In this document: piece by piece, positions 23,249 to 32,237 of the stretch
How the letters are laid out: every line of letters starts with the position of its first letter
Numbering within the stretch: position 1 is the first letter of the stretch
Source: an uncultured Dysgonomonas sp.
Lineage (GTDB): Bacteria; Bacteroidota; Bacteroidia; Bacteroidales; Dysgonomonadaceae
Direction: 5' to 3'
DNA length: 64,000 nucleotides
Assembly (NCBI RefSeq): GCF_934668725.1
Contig: NZ_CAKUOF010000008.1
Location: forward strand, 62,001-126,000
Position numbers and translations under genes: made by a program
The notes under the pieces: model-generated
What the model was told of the DNA's origin: nothing
The model's input: only the letters and a program-made list of their open reading frames with translations
Database searches by the model: none

Positions 23249-26191
23249 ATGGAACATAAAAATCACCGCACAGGACTAACTGATGCGCAAGTTCTTGAAA
23301 GCCGGAAAAAGTACGGAGAAAATGTGCTTACTCCCCCCGAAAAAGAACCCCTATGGAAGCTTTTTCTGGAAAAATTCGAAGATCCGATTATTCGTATATT
23401 ACTGATCGCTGCATTTCTTTCATTAGGAATCGCAATAGTAGAACACATAACCAAAGGTGAAGGACATTACTCTGAAACAATTGGTATTTTTTGTGCCATA
23501 TTCTTGGCAACCGGGGTTGCGTTCTGGTTCGAAATGGATGCAAATAAAAAGTTTGACATCTTAAACCAAGTTAACGATGACGACTTAGTGATGGTTATCC
23601 GCAACAACAATGTATGCCAGGTATCAAAACGAGACGTTGTTGTTGGAGATACTGTACTACTCGAAATAGGAAATGAAGTTCCGGCAGATGGAGAATTGGT
23701 CGAGGCTGTAAATATGCAAATGGACGAATCGTGCCTGACAGGAGAACCTAGCATTGATAAAACCATTGATCCTAATGAATTTGAAGAAGGGGTTACCTAC
23801 CCTTCCAATTATGTATTGCGCGGAACTAAAGTAATAAACGGTCATGGTGCAATGATTGTTGCCAAAGTAGGTGATGCTACAGAGTTTGGACAAGTAGCCG
23901 AAAAATCGGCAGAAATGGTCGAAGGTCAAACCCCACTTAATCGCCAATTAGATTCTTTAGCTAAATTTATCGGTGTTGTAGGTATGGTATTGGCTGTACT
24001 CACCTTTGCTGTATTATTTATCAAAGACATCTTTTTCAACAATTCTCCTGATGCTCCACAATACTCACTGGGACAATTAGGATTAGTGGGTGCCGTAATA
24101 ATAGGTGCTGTTATTGCATTATCTAAGGTATGGGTTCCAATAGTATATGACGCTTTCGAATTGATGGGCAAGGATAAGGAAATTCCTGACAGTGTCGAAA
24201 ACGGCGGCTGGTTTAAATGGATGGGGATCGGAGTTCTCTCATTTATAGTTCTGGCAGCTGTGGGCTTTGCTTTTGGTGTAAATCCACTAGAACCAACATC
24301 ATGGGTATCTCTGGACACTGCGGGACATATTTTACAATATTTCATGGTAGCCGTAACCTTAGTGGTGGTTGCCGTACCCGAAGGTTTGCCTATGAGTGTG
24401 ACTTTAAGTTTAGCTCTTAGCATGCGTCGTATGCTAAAAGCAAACAACTTGGTACGTAAAATGCATGCCTGCGAAACAATGGGGGCAACAACTGTTATTT
24501 GTACAGACAAAACTGGAACGCTTACACAAAACCAGATGCAGGTTTCTTATACTAATTTTTATAATCTTCACGACCAGAAGTTAGGAGATGATGAAACCAG
24601 CAAAATGATTATCGAGCATATCTCGACCAACTCTACTGCATTCCTCGATTTTTCGGATGCTTCGAAAGCTAAGGCTTTAGGAAACCCAACGGAAGGAGCT
24701 TTACTTTTATGGTTAAACAGCAATAACATTAATTATCTGGACGAGAGAGAAAGCACAAAGGTTATTGAACAACTTCCCTTCTCTACTGAACGCAAATACA
24801 TGGCTACAATCGTAGAGTCAAATGCTTCGGCAAAATCGAGAAGAATCATGTATATAAAAGGTGCTCCGGAAATTATTCTCGGAAAATGCTCTGTTGTTCA
24901 AACAGAAAATAGTCCTGTACCTGTGTCTGAATTAAAAGAAAAGATAGAAGAGCAACTCTTGCAATATCAGAATCAAGCAATGCGTACATTAGGCTTTGCT
25001 TACAAAATTGCAGATGAATCGACAGCTATAGATGCTCACGACAAAGATTTTATCTTCCAAGGTATTACTGCTATATCTGATCCCGTTCGTACAGATGTGC
25101 CACATGCAGTAACCGAATGTCTTCAAGCTGGTATCGATGTAAAAATAGTTACGGGCGATACTTATGCAACCGCCCGCGAAATCGGACGTCAGATAGGTAT
25201 ATGGAAAGATGGTAAAGACTCTGACCTCAACATCATAACAGGCCCTGACTTTGAAGCATTATCTGACAAGGAAGCTCTTAACCGGGTGAAAAGCCTTAAA
25301 ATTATGTGCCGTGCACGTCCGTCCGATAAACAACGCTTAGTATCGTTACTTAAAGAATCGGGAGAAATTGTAGCAGTAACAGGAGACGGAACAAACGATG
25401 CTCCTGCCTTAAACCATGCTGATGTAGGTCTTTCGATGGGATCGGGAACTTCTGTTGCAAAAGAAGCCAGCGATATCACTTTGCTGGACGATTCATTCAG
25501 TAGTATTGCTGTTGCTGTTATGTGGGGACGTTCGCTTTATCAAAACATACAACGTTTCATATTATTCCAGTTAACAATAAATGTTGCTGCACTTCTTCTT
25601 GTATTCTTAGGTTCTATCTTTGGACACGAATTGCCTCTGACGGTAACTCAGATGTTATGGGTAAATCTTATCATGGACACATTTGCAGCAGGAGCTTTAG
25701 CATCATTACCTCCTAATCCAAATGTAATGAACAATAAGCCTCGTAAAAATACAGACTTTATTATCACCCCTCCGATGAGAAGCAAAATCTTATTTGTCGG
25801 CTTAATATTTGTAGCTGTTTTAATGGTAATGTTATTCTACTTTAATGTACAAGCCAACCTCGATACATTCTTTGATTACATAGATGCAGACCATCGTTAC
25901 GCTTATTTCTTATCCTATTTCTTTACTGTATTTGTTTTACTACAGTTCTGGAATATGTTCAATGCAAAAGCTTTCCAAACCGGAAAATCTGCCTTTGCAG
26001 GAGTGAAAGACAGTTTCGGGTTTATAATCGTAGCAGGAATAATATTGGCTGGACAATTCCTTATAGTAACATTTGGTGGAGATGTATTCCGCACAGTTCC
26101 CTTACTTGCTAAAGATTGGGGAATTATCATAGCTGCTACATCTCTAGTATTATGGATAGGCGAACTTGGTAGATTATTCACGAAAAAATAA
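23249..26191 (+). CDS. Calcium-translocating P-type ATPase (PMCA type)
   Basis: 980 residues. P-type landmarks: TGEP actuator loop near residue 170, PEGLP ion-site motif in segment M4, phosphorylation site CDKTGTLT (written VICTDKTGTLTQNQM), KGAPE nucleotide-binding loop, and GDGTNDAPAL hinge. The C-terminal membrane part carries NLIMDTFAA, the calcium-site motif of Ca2+-ATPases. An unusual 70-residue stretch between M3 and M4 (about 265-350) includes an extra hydrophobic pair. It should export Ca2+ from the cytoplasm. Two hairpins follow the stop. Confidence 0.93.
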   Translation: MEHKNHRTGLTDAQVLESRKKYGENVLTPPEKEPLWKLFLEKFEDPIIRILLIAAFLSLGIAIVEHITKGEGHYSETIGIFCAIFLATGVAFWFEMDANKKFDILNQVNDDDLVMVIRNNNVCQVSKRDVVVGDTVLLEIGNEVPADGELVEAVNMQMDESCLTGEPSIDKTIDPNEFEEGVTYPSNYVLRGTKVINGHGAMIVAKVGDATEFGQVAEKSAEMVEGQTPLNRQLDSLAKFIGVVGMVLAVLTFAVLFIKDIFFNNSPDAPQYSLGQLGLVGAVIIGAVIALSKVWVPIVYDAFELMGKDKEIPDSVENGGWFKWMGIGVLSFIVLAAVGFAFGVNPLEPTSWVSLDTAGHILQYFMVAVTLVVVAVPEGLPMSVTLSLALSMRRMLKANNLVRKMHACETMGATTVICTDKTGTLTQNQMQVSYTNFYNLHDQKLGDDETSKMIIEHISTNSTAFLDFSDASKAKALGNPTEGALLLWLNSNNINYLDERESTKVIEQLPFSTERKYMATIVESNASAKSRRIMYIKGAPEIILGKCSVVQTENSPVPVSELKEKIEEQLLQYQNQAMRTLGFAYKIADESTAIDAHDKDFIFQGITAISDPVRTDVPHAVTECLQAGIDVKIVTGDTYATAREIGRQIGIWKDGKDSDLNIITGPDFEALSDKEALNRVKSLKIMCRARPSDKQRLVSLLKESGEIVAVTGDGTNDAPALNHADVGLSMGSGTSVAKEASDITLLDDSFSSIAVAVMWGRSLYQNIQRFILFQLTINVAALLLVFLGSIFGHELPLTVTQMLWVNLIMDTFAAGALASLPPNPNVMNNKPRKNTDFIITPPMRSKILFVGLIFVAVLMVMLFYFNVQANLDTFFDYIDADHRYAYFLSYFFTVFVLLQFWNMFNAKAFQTGKSAFAGVKDSFGFIIVAGIILAGQFLIVTFGGDVFRTVPLLAKDWGIIIAATSLVLWIGELGRLFTKK

Positions 26192-26209
26192 TCATTATAC
26201 TGCTTAAAG

Positions 26210-26242
26210 AAAGGGATAAGTAACGTTGTTATTTATCCCTTT
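26210..26242 (+). terminator. Terminator after Ca-ATPase gene
   Basis: AAAGGGATAAGTAAC and GTTATTTATCCCTTT form a 15-bp stem (one G.T) with loop GTT, followed by TT and ATTT. Confidence 0.85.
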
Positions 26243-26282
26243 TTATTTACTCCCTCATAAAAAAACATATACGCAATCATAA

Positions 26283-26324
26283 ATAAAACCTAAGGCAGTT
26301 TGACGGAACCGCCTTAGGTTTTAT
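26283..26324. repeat. Second long hairpin downstream of Ca-ATPase
   Basis: ATAAAACCTAAGGC and GCCTTAGGTTTTAT: perfect 14-bp inverted repeat around a 14-base loop. No T run on the plus side; the minus side ends GGTTTTATTTAT. Purpose not clear because no minus-strand gene ends here. Confidence 0.7.
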
Positions 26325-26455
26325 CACATAATCAAAGAAAGACATAACAAAAGCACGAAAACAATCACATAGACACAAAACAGATAAAAAAACAACCTAT
26401 TTGCTAAAATATACGACAAAAAAACTTTCACAATAAAACAAAAATACTTATTTTC

Positions 26456-26480
26456 GCATCATAAACAAATCATATGATGC
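26456..26480 (+). promoter_or_regulatory. Palindrome before nitrogen operon
   Basis: GCATCATA and TATGATGC form an 8-9-8 inverted repeat starting at the end of a TATTTTCG -7-like box, 70 bases before the first ATG. A position near the transcription start suits an operator. Confidence 0.4.
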
Positions 26481-26548
26481 AATTTTAGGTTATTTTATTT
26501 CAAATTTCTCATTAAATAACAATATTAACATCTTTAAATATTAAGTAT

Positions 26549-27280
26549 ATGAGAGGTAAAAAGTGTTTTTTAGGTTTAATTGCTTGTTGTTCAATGTTCA
26601 CAAACGAAGCTTCGGCTCAATCAGAAACCGGCTCAAAATTAAGAGCTAATTTATCAGCAGATCTTGTCAGCAGTTATGTCTGGCGTGGTATCAAACAGGC
26701 TGCCGGAGCAAGTGCTCAACCTTCGGTTTCGGCTTCATTAAATGGATTTACTCTTGGTGTATGGGGTTCGGTAGATGTTACCAGCAATGATCATAAGGAG
26801 GTTGATTTTTATGCTTCTTACACGTCCAATAATATAACTTTTACAGCCACAGATTATTGGTGGGATGGCGAAGATGCATTTCACTACTTCAGTTCTCCTA
26901 CAGATGGAAACGTAGGACACTCTTTCGAAACAACTCTTGCATACACTCTTCCTCAATCATTTCCTCTCAGCGTATCATGGAATACATTTCTATTCGGTAA
27001 AGCCAATAAAAAGGCAAATGGAGACAATTCATTTTCAACATATGTAGAACTCAATTACCCTTTTGCAATTAAAGATGTAGCATTTAAAATCGGAACGGGT
27101 TTTACTCCCTGGGCCAGCACTATTTACGGAACTGATAAATTCAGCTTTACATCGGTGCATCTGGGAGCATCCAAAGAAATAAAAATAACAGAATCTTTCA
27201 GTGTTCCCATATTTGCCAACGTAATAGTCAATCCGGTTCATGAAGATATAAATTTTGTATTTGGCATAACACTCCGATAG
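26549..27280 (+). CDS. Outer-membrane beta-barrel protein of the P-II/Amt operon (TorF-like)
   Basis: 243 residues. Signal peptide (1-23, cut at ASA-Q), then alternating beta strands with aromatic girdles; the start SADLVSSYVWRGIKQ is typical of TorF-family putative porins, and the chain ends in FVFGITLR, an outer-membrane end with a late aromatic residue. Gene order barrel-glnK-amt recurs in Bacteroidetes, which suggests a role in nitrogen uptake across the outer membrane. Function is inferred from context only. Confidence 0.75.
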   Translation: MRGKKCFLGLIACCSMFTNEASAQSETGSKLRANLSADLVSSYVWRGIKQAAGASAQPSVSASLNGFTLGVWGSVDVTSNDHKEVDFYASYTSNNITFTATDYWWDGEDAFHYFSSPTDGNVGHSFETTLAYTLPQSFPLSVSWNTFLFGKANKKANGDNSFSTYVELNYPFAIKDVAFKIGTGFTPWASTIYGTDKFSFTSVHLGASKEIKITESFSVPIFANVIVNPVHEDINFVFGITLR

Positions 27281-27328
27281 TTTCAACTCTAACAGATAAA
27301 CAGATATAACAAAATAATAAATAGAAGT

Positions 27329-27682
27329 ATGAAAAAAATTGAAGCCATTGTTCGTAAATCTAAATTTACCGAAGTACGAACAGCCTTACACGCAGCGGAC
27401 ATAGACTTCCTTTCATGGTGGGATGTAAAAGGACAAGGTGATGCTAAGCAAGGTTTAATATTCAGAGGTATTGCCTACGATATTAATGCCATTGACAGAA
27501 TCTACATATCCTTTGTAGTCAGAAATATTAATGTTGAAAAATCAATCGATGCAATATTAAAATCGGCATTTACAGGAGAAAGCGGCGATGGACGCATATT
27601 CGTTTCATCAATAGAACAATCAATAAGAATTCGCACGGGTGATCACGGAGACGAATCTCTTTATAATAAAGAAGAAGAATAA
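27329..27682 (+). CDS. glnK: P-II family nitrogen regulator
   Basis: 117 residues. Aligns with P-II along its length: MKKIEAIVR start, VKG loop base, TGESGDGRIFVSSIEQSIRI and RTGDHGDESL end. The T-loop differs: canonical LYRGAEY reads IFRGIAY, so the uridylylated Tyr51 is Phe, and the loop is one residue shorter with GDAKQG instead of GRQKGH. It should form a trimer that binds ATP/ADP and 2-oxoglutarate and plugs the Amt channel encoded 47 bases downstream. Confidence 0.93.
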   Translation: MKKIEAIVRKSKFTEVRTALHAADIDFLSWWDVKGQGDAKQGLIFRGIAYDINAIDRIYISFVVRNINVEKSIDAILKSAFTGESGDGRIFVSSIEQSIRIRTGDHGDESLYNKEEE

Positions 27683-27729
27683 GGTAAAAAGAGGTTATTA
27701 GGTAAAACATCAAAAAGGTATACGTGATT

Positions 27730-29085
27730 ATGAAAAAGAGATTAGTTCGATATATGGCATTAGCCGGTTTATTATTAGCTACCCCGGCACTTATGGCTCA
27801 GGAAACCGTAGAAGTAATTCCCGTTGCAACCTTAGACTCGGGAAATACAGCATGGATTATAGTAGCGACAGTATTGGTATTAATGATGACCATACCGGGG
27901 TTAGCTTTATTCTACGGTGGACTGGTTCGTCAAAAAAACGTCTTAAGCATACTTATGCAATGTCTTATACTTACTGCTGTCATCACAATTGAGTGGTTTG
28001 CAATTGGGTATAGTTGGGTATTCGGCACAAGTTTTATGGAAAGTGGCAACTCCCTGGGAGCTGTAATTGGTGGCTTCGATAAGGTATTTTTACATGGTAT
28101 AACGCTTGAGACTTTGACAGCAGGAAATATTCCGGAGATACTATTTGCTTTATTTCAGTGTATGTTTGCTGTTATTACCCCTGCTCTGATAATCGGGGCG
28201 TTTGCCGAAAGAATAAAATTTTCGGGGTTTCTTCTTTTCAGTATCCTATGGGCACTTTTCATTTACAACCCTATGGCGCACTGGGTTTGGGGAGGCGGTT
28301 GGCTTCAACAAATGGGAGCTATCGACTTTGCCGGAGGTACAGTAGTACATATCAATGCCGGTATATCAGCACTGGTTATGGCTATCATGCTGGGACGACG
28401 TAAAGGATACCGCACGACAGGACATCCGGTCACACCTCACAACATACCTTTTGTAGTTATGGGTACAGCTTTATTATGGCTGGGATGGATTGGTTTTAAT
28501 GCCGGTAGTGGATTAGCAGCCGATGGACTGGCCGCCAATGCTTTTCTGGTAACACACTTTGCTACAGCAGTTGCAGCTGTCACATGGATGTCTTTAGAAT
28601 GGTTCATTAATAAAAAACCAACCGTTGTAGGTATCTGTACTGGTGCAGTTGCCGGTTTAGTAGCTATTACTCCCGCAGCAGGTACAGTTGATGTAACAGG
28701 GGCATTTTTCATCGGACTCATCGCCTCTTTCATTTGCTTTATTATGGTGGCATATGTAAAACCCAAACTAAAATACGATGATTCGTTAGATGCTTTTGGC
28801 GTTCATGGTATCGGAGGACTTGTAGGTGCTATACTTACAGGAGTATTTGCCACTCAGTTTGTAACAGGCGCAGATGGTGTTCAAGGTGCTTTATCTGGCG
28901 ATTGGAATCAATTATGGATTCAGATAGTAGCCAGTGGAGCTTCTATTGCATTCAGTGCCATCGGGACTTTGGTACTATTCTTTATTGTTGATAAACTTAT
29001 AGGATTAAGAGTCAGCAAAGATGATGAGTCTATCGGCCTTGATATTTCTCAACATGGCGAAATTGCATATACTGAAGATGAATAA
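27730..29085 (+). CDS. amt: Ammonium transporter
   Basis: 451 residues from the ATG at 27730 (an in-frame GTG at 27724 is an alternative). Signal peptide-like N terminus cut near LMA-Q, then 11 membrane segments. Amt signatures seen: AFFYGGLVR-type motif (ALFYGGLVRQKN), FAERIKFSGF, MAHWVWGGGWL, GGTVVHINAG with the first channel His, and DAFGVHGIGG with the second. It conducts ammonium/ammonia across the inner membrane. Co-transcribed with glnK, the normal regulator. Confidence 0.96.
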   Translation: MKKRLVRYMALAGLLLATPALMAQETVEVIPVATLDSGNTAWIIVATVLVLMMTIPGLALFYGGLVRQKNVLSILMQCLILTAVITIEWFAIGYSWVFGTSFMESGNSLGAVIGGFDKVFLHGITLETLTAGNIPEILFALFQCMFAVITPALIIGAFAERIKFSGFLLFSILWALFIYNPMAHWVWGGGWLQQMGAIDFAGGTVVHINAGISALVMAIMLGRRKGYRTTGHPVTPHNIPFVVMGTALLWLGWIGFNAGSGLAADGLAANAFLVTHFATAVAAVTWMSLEWFINKKPTVVGICTGAVAGLVAITPAAGTVDVTGAFFIGLIASFICFIMVAYVKPKLKYDDSLDAFGVHGIGGLVGAILTGVFATQFVTGADGVQGALSGDWNQLWIQIVASGASIAFSAIGTLVLFFIVDKLIGLRVSKDDESIGLDISQHGEIAYTEDE

Positions 29086-29094
29086 ATAACAAAC

Positions 29095-29107
29095 AGGTCT
29101 ATGACCG
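29095..29107 (+). repeat. GGTCTnnGACC element after amt
   Basis: AGGTCTATGACCG, 10 bases after the amt stop; exact core GGTCTATGACC. Same core as the copy behind proS. Confidence 0.6.
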
Positions 29108-29127
29108 TTAAGGATATTCTAGTTCCG

Positions 29128-29168
29128 AAAAGAGGGCAGGCAGTAGCAATATTGCTTGTCCTTTTTAT
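29128..29168 (+). terminator. Terminator after amt
   Basis: AAAAG-A-GGGCA with inner GCA pairs with TGC and TGTCC-TTTTT; a long T-rich run follows. Imperfect stem. Confidence 0.6.
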
Positions 29169-29209
29169 TTTTCATAATATCAATAGTATTTATCAATTGG
29201 GTTTTTTGC

Positions 29210-29217
29210 TAACTTTG
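29210..29217 (+). promoter_or_regulatory. Candidate -7 element of proS promoter
   Basis: TAACTTTG, exact TAnnTTTG, followed by CAG; 41 bases before the ATG. No -33 TTG at the ideal distance. Confidence 0.5.
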
Positions 29218-29258
29218 CAGTACAAGAAAATAATTTGAAAGAAAAGTTATAACAACAC

Positions 29259-30740
29259 ATGGCAAAAGAGCTTAAAGAACTGACTCCAAAAAGTCAGGAT
29301 TACAGTCAATGGTATCTTGATTTGGTACTGAAAGCAGATTTAGCAGAAAACTCTGCTGTACGTGGATGTATGGTAATCAAACCATACGGATATGCAATCT
29401 GGGAAAAAATCCAGCGTCAGTTGGATGATATGTTTAAAGAAACAGGTCACGTAAATGCATATTTTCCGCTTTTTATACCTAAATCGTTTTTAAGTAAAGA
29501 AGCCGATCACGTTGAAGGTTTTGCTAAAGAATGTGCTGTTGTAACTCATTACCGTTTAAAAAACGATCCAGAAGGTAAAGGGGTGGTTGTAGACCCTGAG
29601 GCAAAACTCGAAGAAGAGCTTATTGTACGCCCGACTTCAGAAACTATTATTTGGAATACATACCGTAACTGGATTCAATCATATCGCGATCTACCTATAT
29701 TGGTAAATCAGTGGGCTAACGTAGTTCGTTGGGAAATGCGTACCCGTTTATTTCTTCGTACAGCCGAATTCCTTTGGCAAGAAGGACACACTGCTCATGC
29801 AACAAAAGAAGAAGCCGAGGAAGAATCTAAAAAAATGCTTGAGGTATATGCCGAATTTGCCGAAAAGTATATGGCAATGCCTGTAGTAAGAGGTGTAAAA
29901 TCCGCTTCGGAACGCTTTGCAGGAGCTATCGACACATATACTATTGAGGCTCTAATGCAAGATGGAAAAGCTCTTCAATCGGGAACATCTCACTTCTTAG
30001 GGCAAAATTTTGCTAAAGCATTTGACGTTAAATTTACTGATAAAGAAGGTAAACAAGATTACGTATGGGCAACATCATGGGGAGTTTCTACTCGCTTGAT
30101 TGGTGCACTGATTATGGCACACTCGGATGACAACGGGCTTGTACTTCCTCCTAAACTGGCTCCATACCAAGTGGTAATAGTACCTATTTATCGTAGTGAA
30201 GAACAACTGGCTCAAATAAACGAGAAAGTCGCAGGAATTGTATCCGCTCTAAAAAATCTGGGTATCAGCGTAAAATACGACAACTCGGACAACAAAAAAC
30301 CGGGGTGGAAATTCTCCGAATACGAACTCAAAGGTGTACCTGTTCGTCTGGCAATGGGTGGTCGTGACCTCGAGAACAATACCATAGAAGTTGCTCGTCG
30401 CGACACTTTAACTAAAGAAACCGTTTCGTGCGACAATCTGGATGTGTATATCAAAAATCTATTGAACGATATACAAGAGAACATCTACAAGAAAGCATTC
30501 GATTTCAGAACAGCCAGTACCATCAATGTAGATTCATACGATGAATTTAAAGTGAAGATAGAAGAAGGCGGATTTATCATGGCACATTGGGATGGAACCC
30601 CCGAAACCGAGGAGAAAATCAAGAACGAAACCAAAGCAACCATTCGTTGTATACCTTTAGATGGAGATAAGACTCCGGGTAAATGTATGGTTACAGGTAA
30701 TCCTTCTGCTCAACGAGTAGTATTTGCAAGAGCATACTAA
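29259..30740 (+). CDS. proS: Prolyl-tRNA synthetase, short (archaeal/eukaryotic-like) type
   Basis: 493 residues. Class II synthetase core near the N terminus (VIKPYGYAIWEKIQ, then VNAYFPLFIP), motif 2 region RPTSETIIWNTY and WRWEMRTR-like (VVRWEMRTRLF), motif 3 WGVSTRLIGALIMAHSDD, anticodon domain VVIVPIYR, and a C-terminal domain ending in ARAY. There is no INS editing insertion, so this is the short ProS type rather than the long bacterial type. It charges tRNA-Pro. Confidence 0.96.
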   Translation: MAKELKELTPKSQDYSQWYLDLVLKADLAENSAVRGCMVIKPYGYAIWEKIQRQLDDMFKETGHVNAYFPLFIPKSFLSKEADHVEGFAKECAVVTHYRLKNDPEGKGVVVDPEAKLEEELIVRPTSETIIWNTYRNWIQSYRDLPILVNQWANVVRWEMRTRLFLRTAEFLWQEGHTAHATKEEAEEESKKMLEVYAEFAEKYMAMPVVRGVKSASERFAGAIDTYTIEALMQDGKALQSGTSHFLGQNFAKAFDVKFTDKEGKQDYVWATSWGVSTRLIGALIMAHSDDNGLVLPPKLAPYQVVIVPIYRSEEQLAQINEKVAGIVSALKNLGISVKYDNSDNKKPGWKFSEYELKGVPVRLAMGGRDLENNTIEVARRDTLTKETVSCDNLDVYIKNLLNDIQENIYKKAFDFRTASTINVDSYDEFKVKIEEGGFIMAHWDGTPETEEKIKNETKATIRCIPLDGDKTPGKCMVTGNPSAQRVVFARAY

Positions 30741-30757
30741 AAAGGTCTATGACCTTT
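30741..30757 (+). repeat. GGTCTnnGACC element after proS
   Basis: AAAGGTCTATGACCTTT: seven-base perfect arms with a three-base centre, starting at the base after the proS stop and followed by TTG. Confidence 0.75.
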
Positions 30758-30785
30758 TTGTTATATGCCTGAAACCATAACAAAA

Positions 30786-30814
30786 AATAAGCGAAGCTTA
30801 AAGCTTCGCTTATT
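30786..30814. terminator. Bidirectional terminator, proS / acetyltransferase
   Basis: Perfect 14-bp arms (core AAGCGAAGCTT and AAGCTTCGCTT) around a single A, between convergent genes, with A-rich left and T-containing right flanks. Confidence 0.8.
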
Positions 30815-30834
30815 CTATATAAGGCTATAAGCAA

Positions 30835-32058
30835 TTAGAAATAATCAGAAAAATACGGCTGATTATCGGGTATTATTTGCTCTAATATTTCGAGTGTATT
30901 TTCGTCTGTCTTGATTCGTTCTATTTTGTGCAAATACGAAGGACTTCGATACGACATGAGCATAGTAGTCAATGTCTGAATATCCAGATATACAGGCTTA
31001 CCTACCGCTTCATTTACACGAATAAGCTTGCCTTTTTCATTTTTCACCAAACCAAATACTCCCCTATTCCATTCAGCAATCGAATCGGAAACTACAAAAT
31101 GGAAAGGAGTAAACATATCCAGATTTTTAAAAGGGAAATTATTTAGAAACTCTGTTACGTCAACTATCCGAGCCATATAATAAGGCTCGATAGTCTCTTT
31201 TATCTGCCCGTCATCTAAGAAGAAATGAAGAGGATCATTCTTATAAATATTACCTTGTACCTCATCTACCATCGAATAATGGGCATAAACAAAATTCCAA
31301 AGACCTATCCTCGCCTCTTGATTTAAGTAAATAATATCTTTGATATGAAATATATCTTCTTCTATCCAATATAAAATATACCCTTGAGGTATATCATCCT
31401 TATCATAATAAACGGCGGCTGTTCTTTCATCTTCGTTTTCCCATCTCCAATACTCTTCCCACTCCTGATTACCTCTAATTAAGGCTCCATGATTGCTCCG
31501 AGCAAATTTATCATATACTGAAATCACATCGGGATCGGTTACGGGTAGTCTTTCAGCAAAGCCTTTTACCGAGATATTTTTAGGTATCTGGCTATCCTTT
31601 ATTGTAAAAGTCAAGTGATCGGACATTATCTCCCACCCTTTGCGGCGATAATAGGGTATCGAATAGGGATAAAGGTAAGAAATCCACTGCCCCTTATTTT
31701 TCATTATCTGTAATCCTGATTTTATGAGATCGTTCATTAAACCAAGATTGGCGTATTCGGGGTATGTACCCACTCCTGTCAAACCTCCCATCGAAAATAT
31801 TGTTCCATGAATATTTACCTGACATGGATAAATACAGAGTTGAGAAACCAACTGATCTTCGTTAAACCATCCGATAACATCTGCATTTTTCAGTATAGGA
31901 CGTTTCGATTTTACAATCTCACCATCCTCATACCCACTTTGTTGAATATCACTATTCGTTACCTGAAATACATACCTCAACAGTTCATTAAACTGATCCA
32001 GATATTCAAGCCCAAAAGGTTTTAATACTAACTTCTCTCTTATTTTACTTCTTTCCAT
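30835..32058 (-). CDS. Eis-like GNAT N-acetyltransferase with SCP2-type C-terminal domain
   Basis: 407 residues. Tandem-GNAT layout of the Eis family: acetyl-CoA-binding segment GVGTYPEYANLGLMNDLI near residue 100, YRRKGWE after it, a second GNAT half (roughly 150-290) and a C-terminal sterol-carrier-like part. The chain ends in a free carboxylate after YFSDYF, as Eis enzymes end near an aromatic residue. These enzymes acetylate amines on small molecules or proteins; substrate unknown. Single gene between two terminators. Confidence 0.85.
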   Translation of the reverse strand: MERSKIREKLVLKPFGLEYLDQFNELLRYVFQVTNSDIQQSGYEDGEIVKSKRPILKNADVIGWFNEDQLVSQLCIYPCQVNIHGTIFSMGGLTGVGTYPEYANLGLMNDLIKSGLQIMKNKGQWISYLYPYSIPYYRRKGWEIMSDHLTFTIKDSQIPKNISVKGFAERLPVTDPDVISVYDKFARSNHGALIRGNQEWEEYWRWENEDERTAAVYYDKDDIPQGYILYWIEEDIFHIKDIIYLNQEARIGLWNFVYAHYSMVDEVQGNIYKNDPLHFFLDDGQIKETIEPYYMARIVDVTEFLNNFPFKNLDMFTPFHFVVSDSIAEWNRGVFGLVKNEKGKLIRVNEAVGKPVYLDIQTLTTMLMSYRSPSYLHKIERIKTDENTLEILEQIIPDNQPYFSDYF

Positions 32059-32169
32059 AAACGGAATTATGTTATTTTTCTAAAGATATTCAGTCTTCTT
32101 ATTTAACAGGATATAGAAAAAATTGTTTTACAGCATGTTCTTTCTATTCTCTAGAAGTATGGAATAACA

Positions 32170-32200
32170 AAAGGGAGGGATTTTTAGTTCTCCTCCCTTT
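32170..32200 (-). terminator. Terminator after EEP-family gene
   Basis: AAAGGGAGG (32170-32178) and CCTCCCTTT (32192-32200) form a 9-bp stem; the minus side runs into TTGTTATT. Confidence 0.75.
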
Positions 32201-32237
32201 CATATCATCTTATAAAATTTACTTTTATTAAATCGGC

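Larger units (their letters stand above)
26192..26548 (+). other. Intergenic region, Ca-ATPase / barrel-PII-amt operon
   Basis: 357 bases: terminator at 26210-26242, a second long hairpin at 26283-26324, a long A-rich stretch, and a palindrome at 26456-26480 with a near-consensus -7 box (TATTTTCG, 26449-26456) beside it. No reading frame. Confidence 0.5.
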
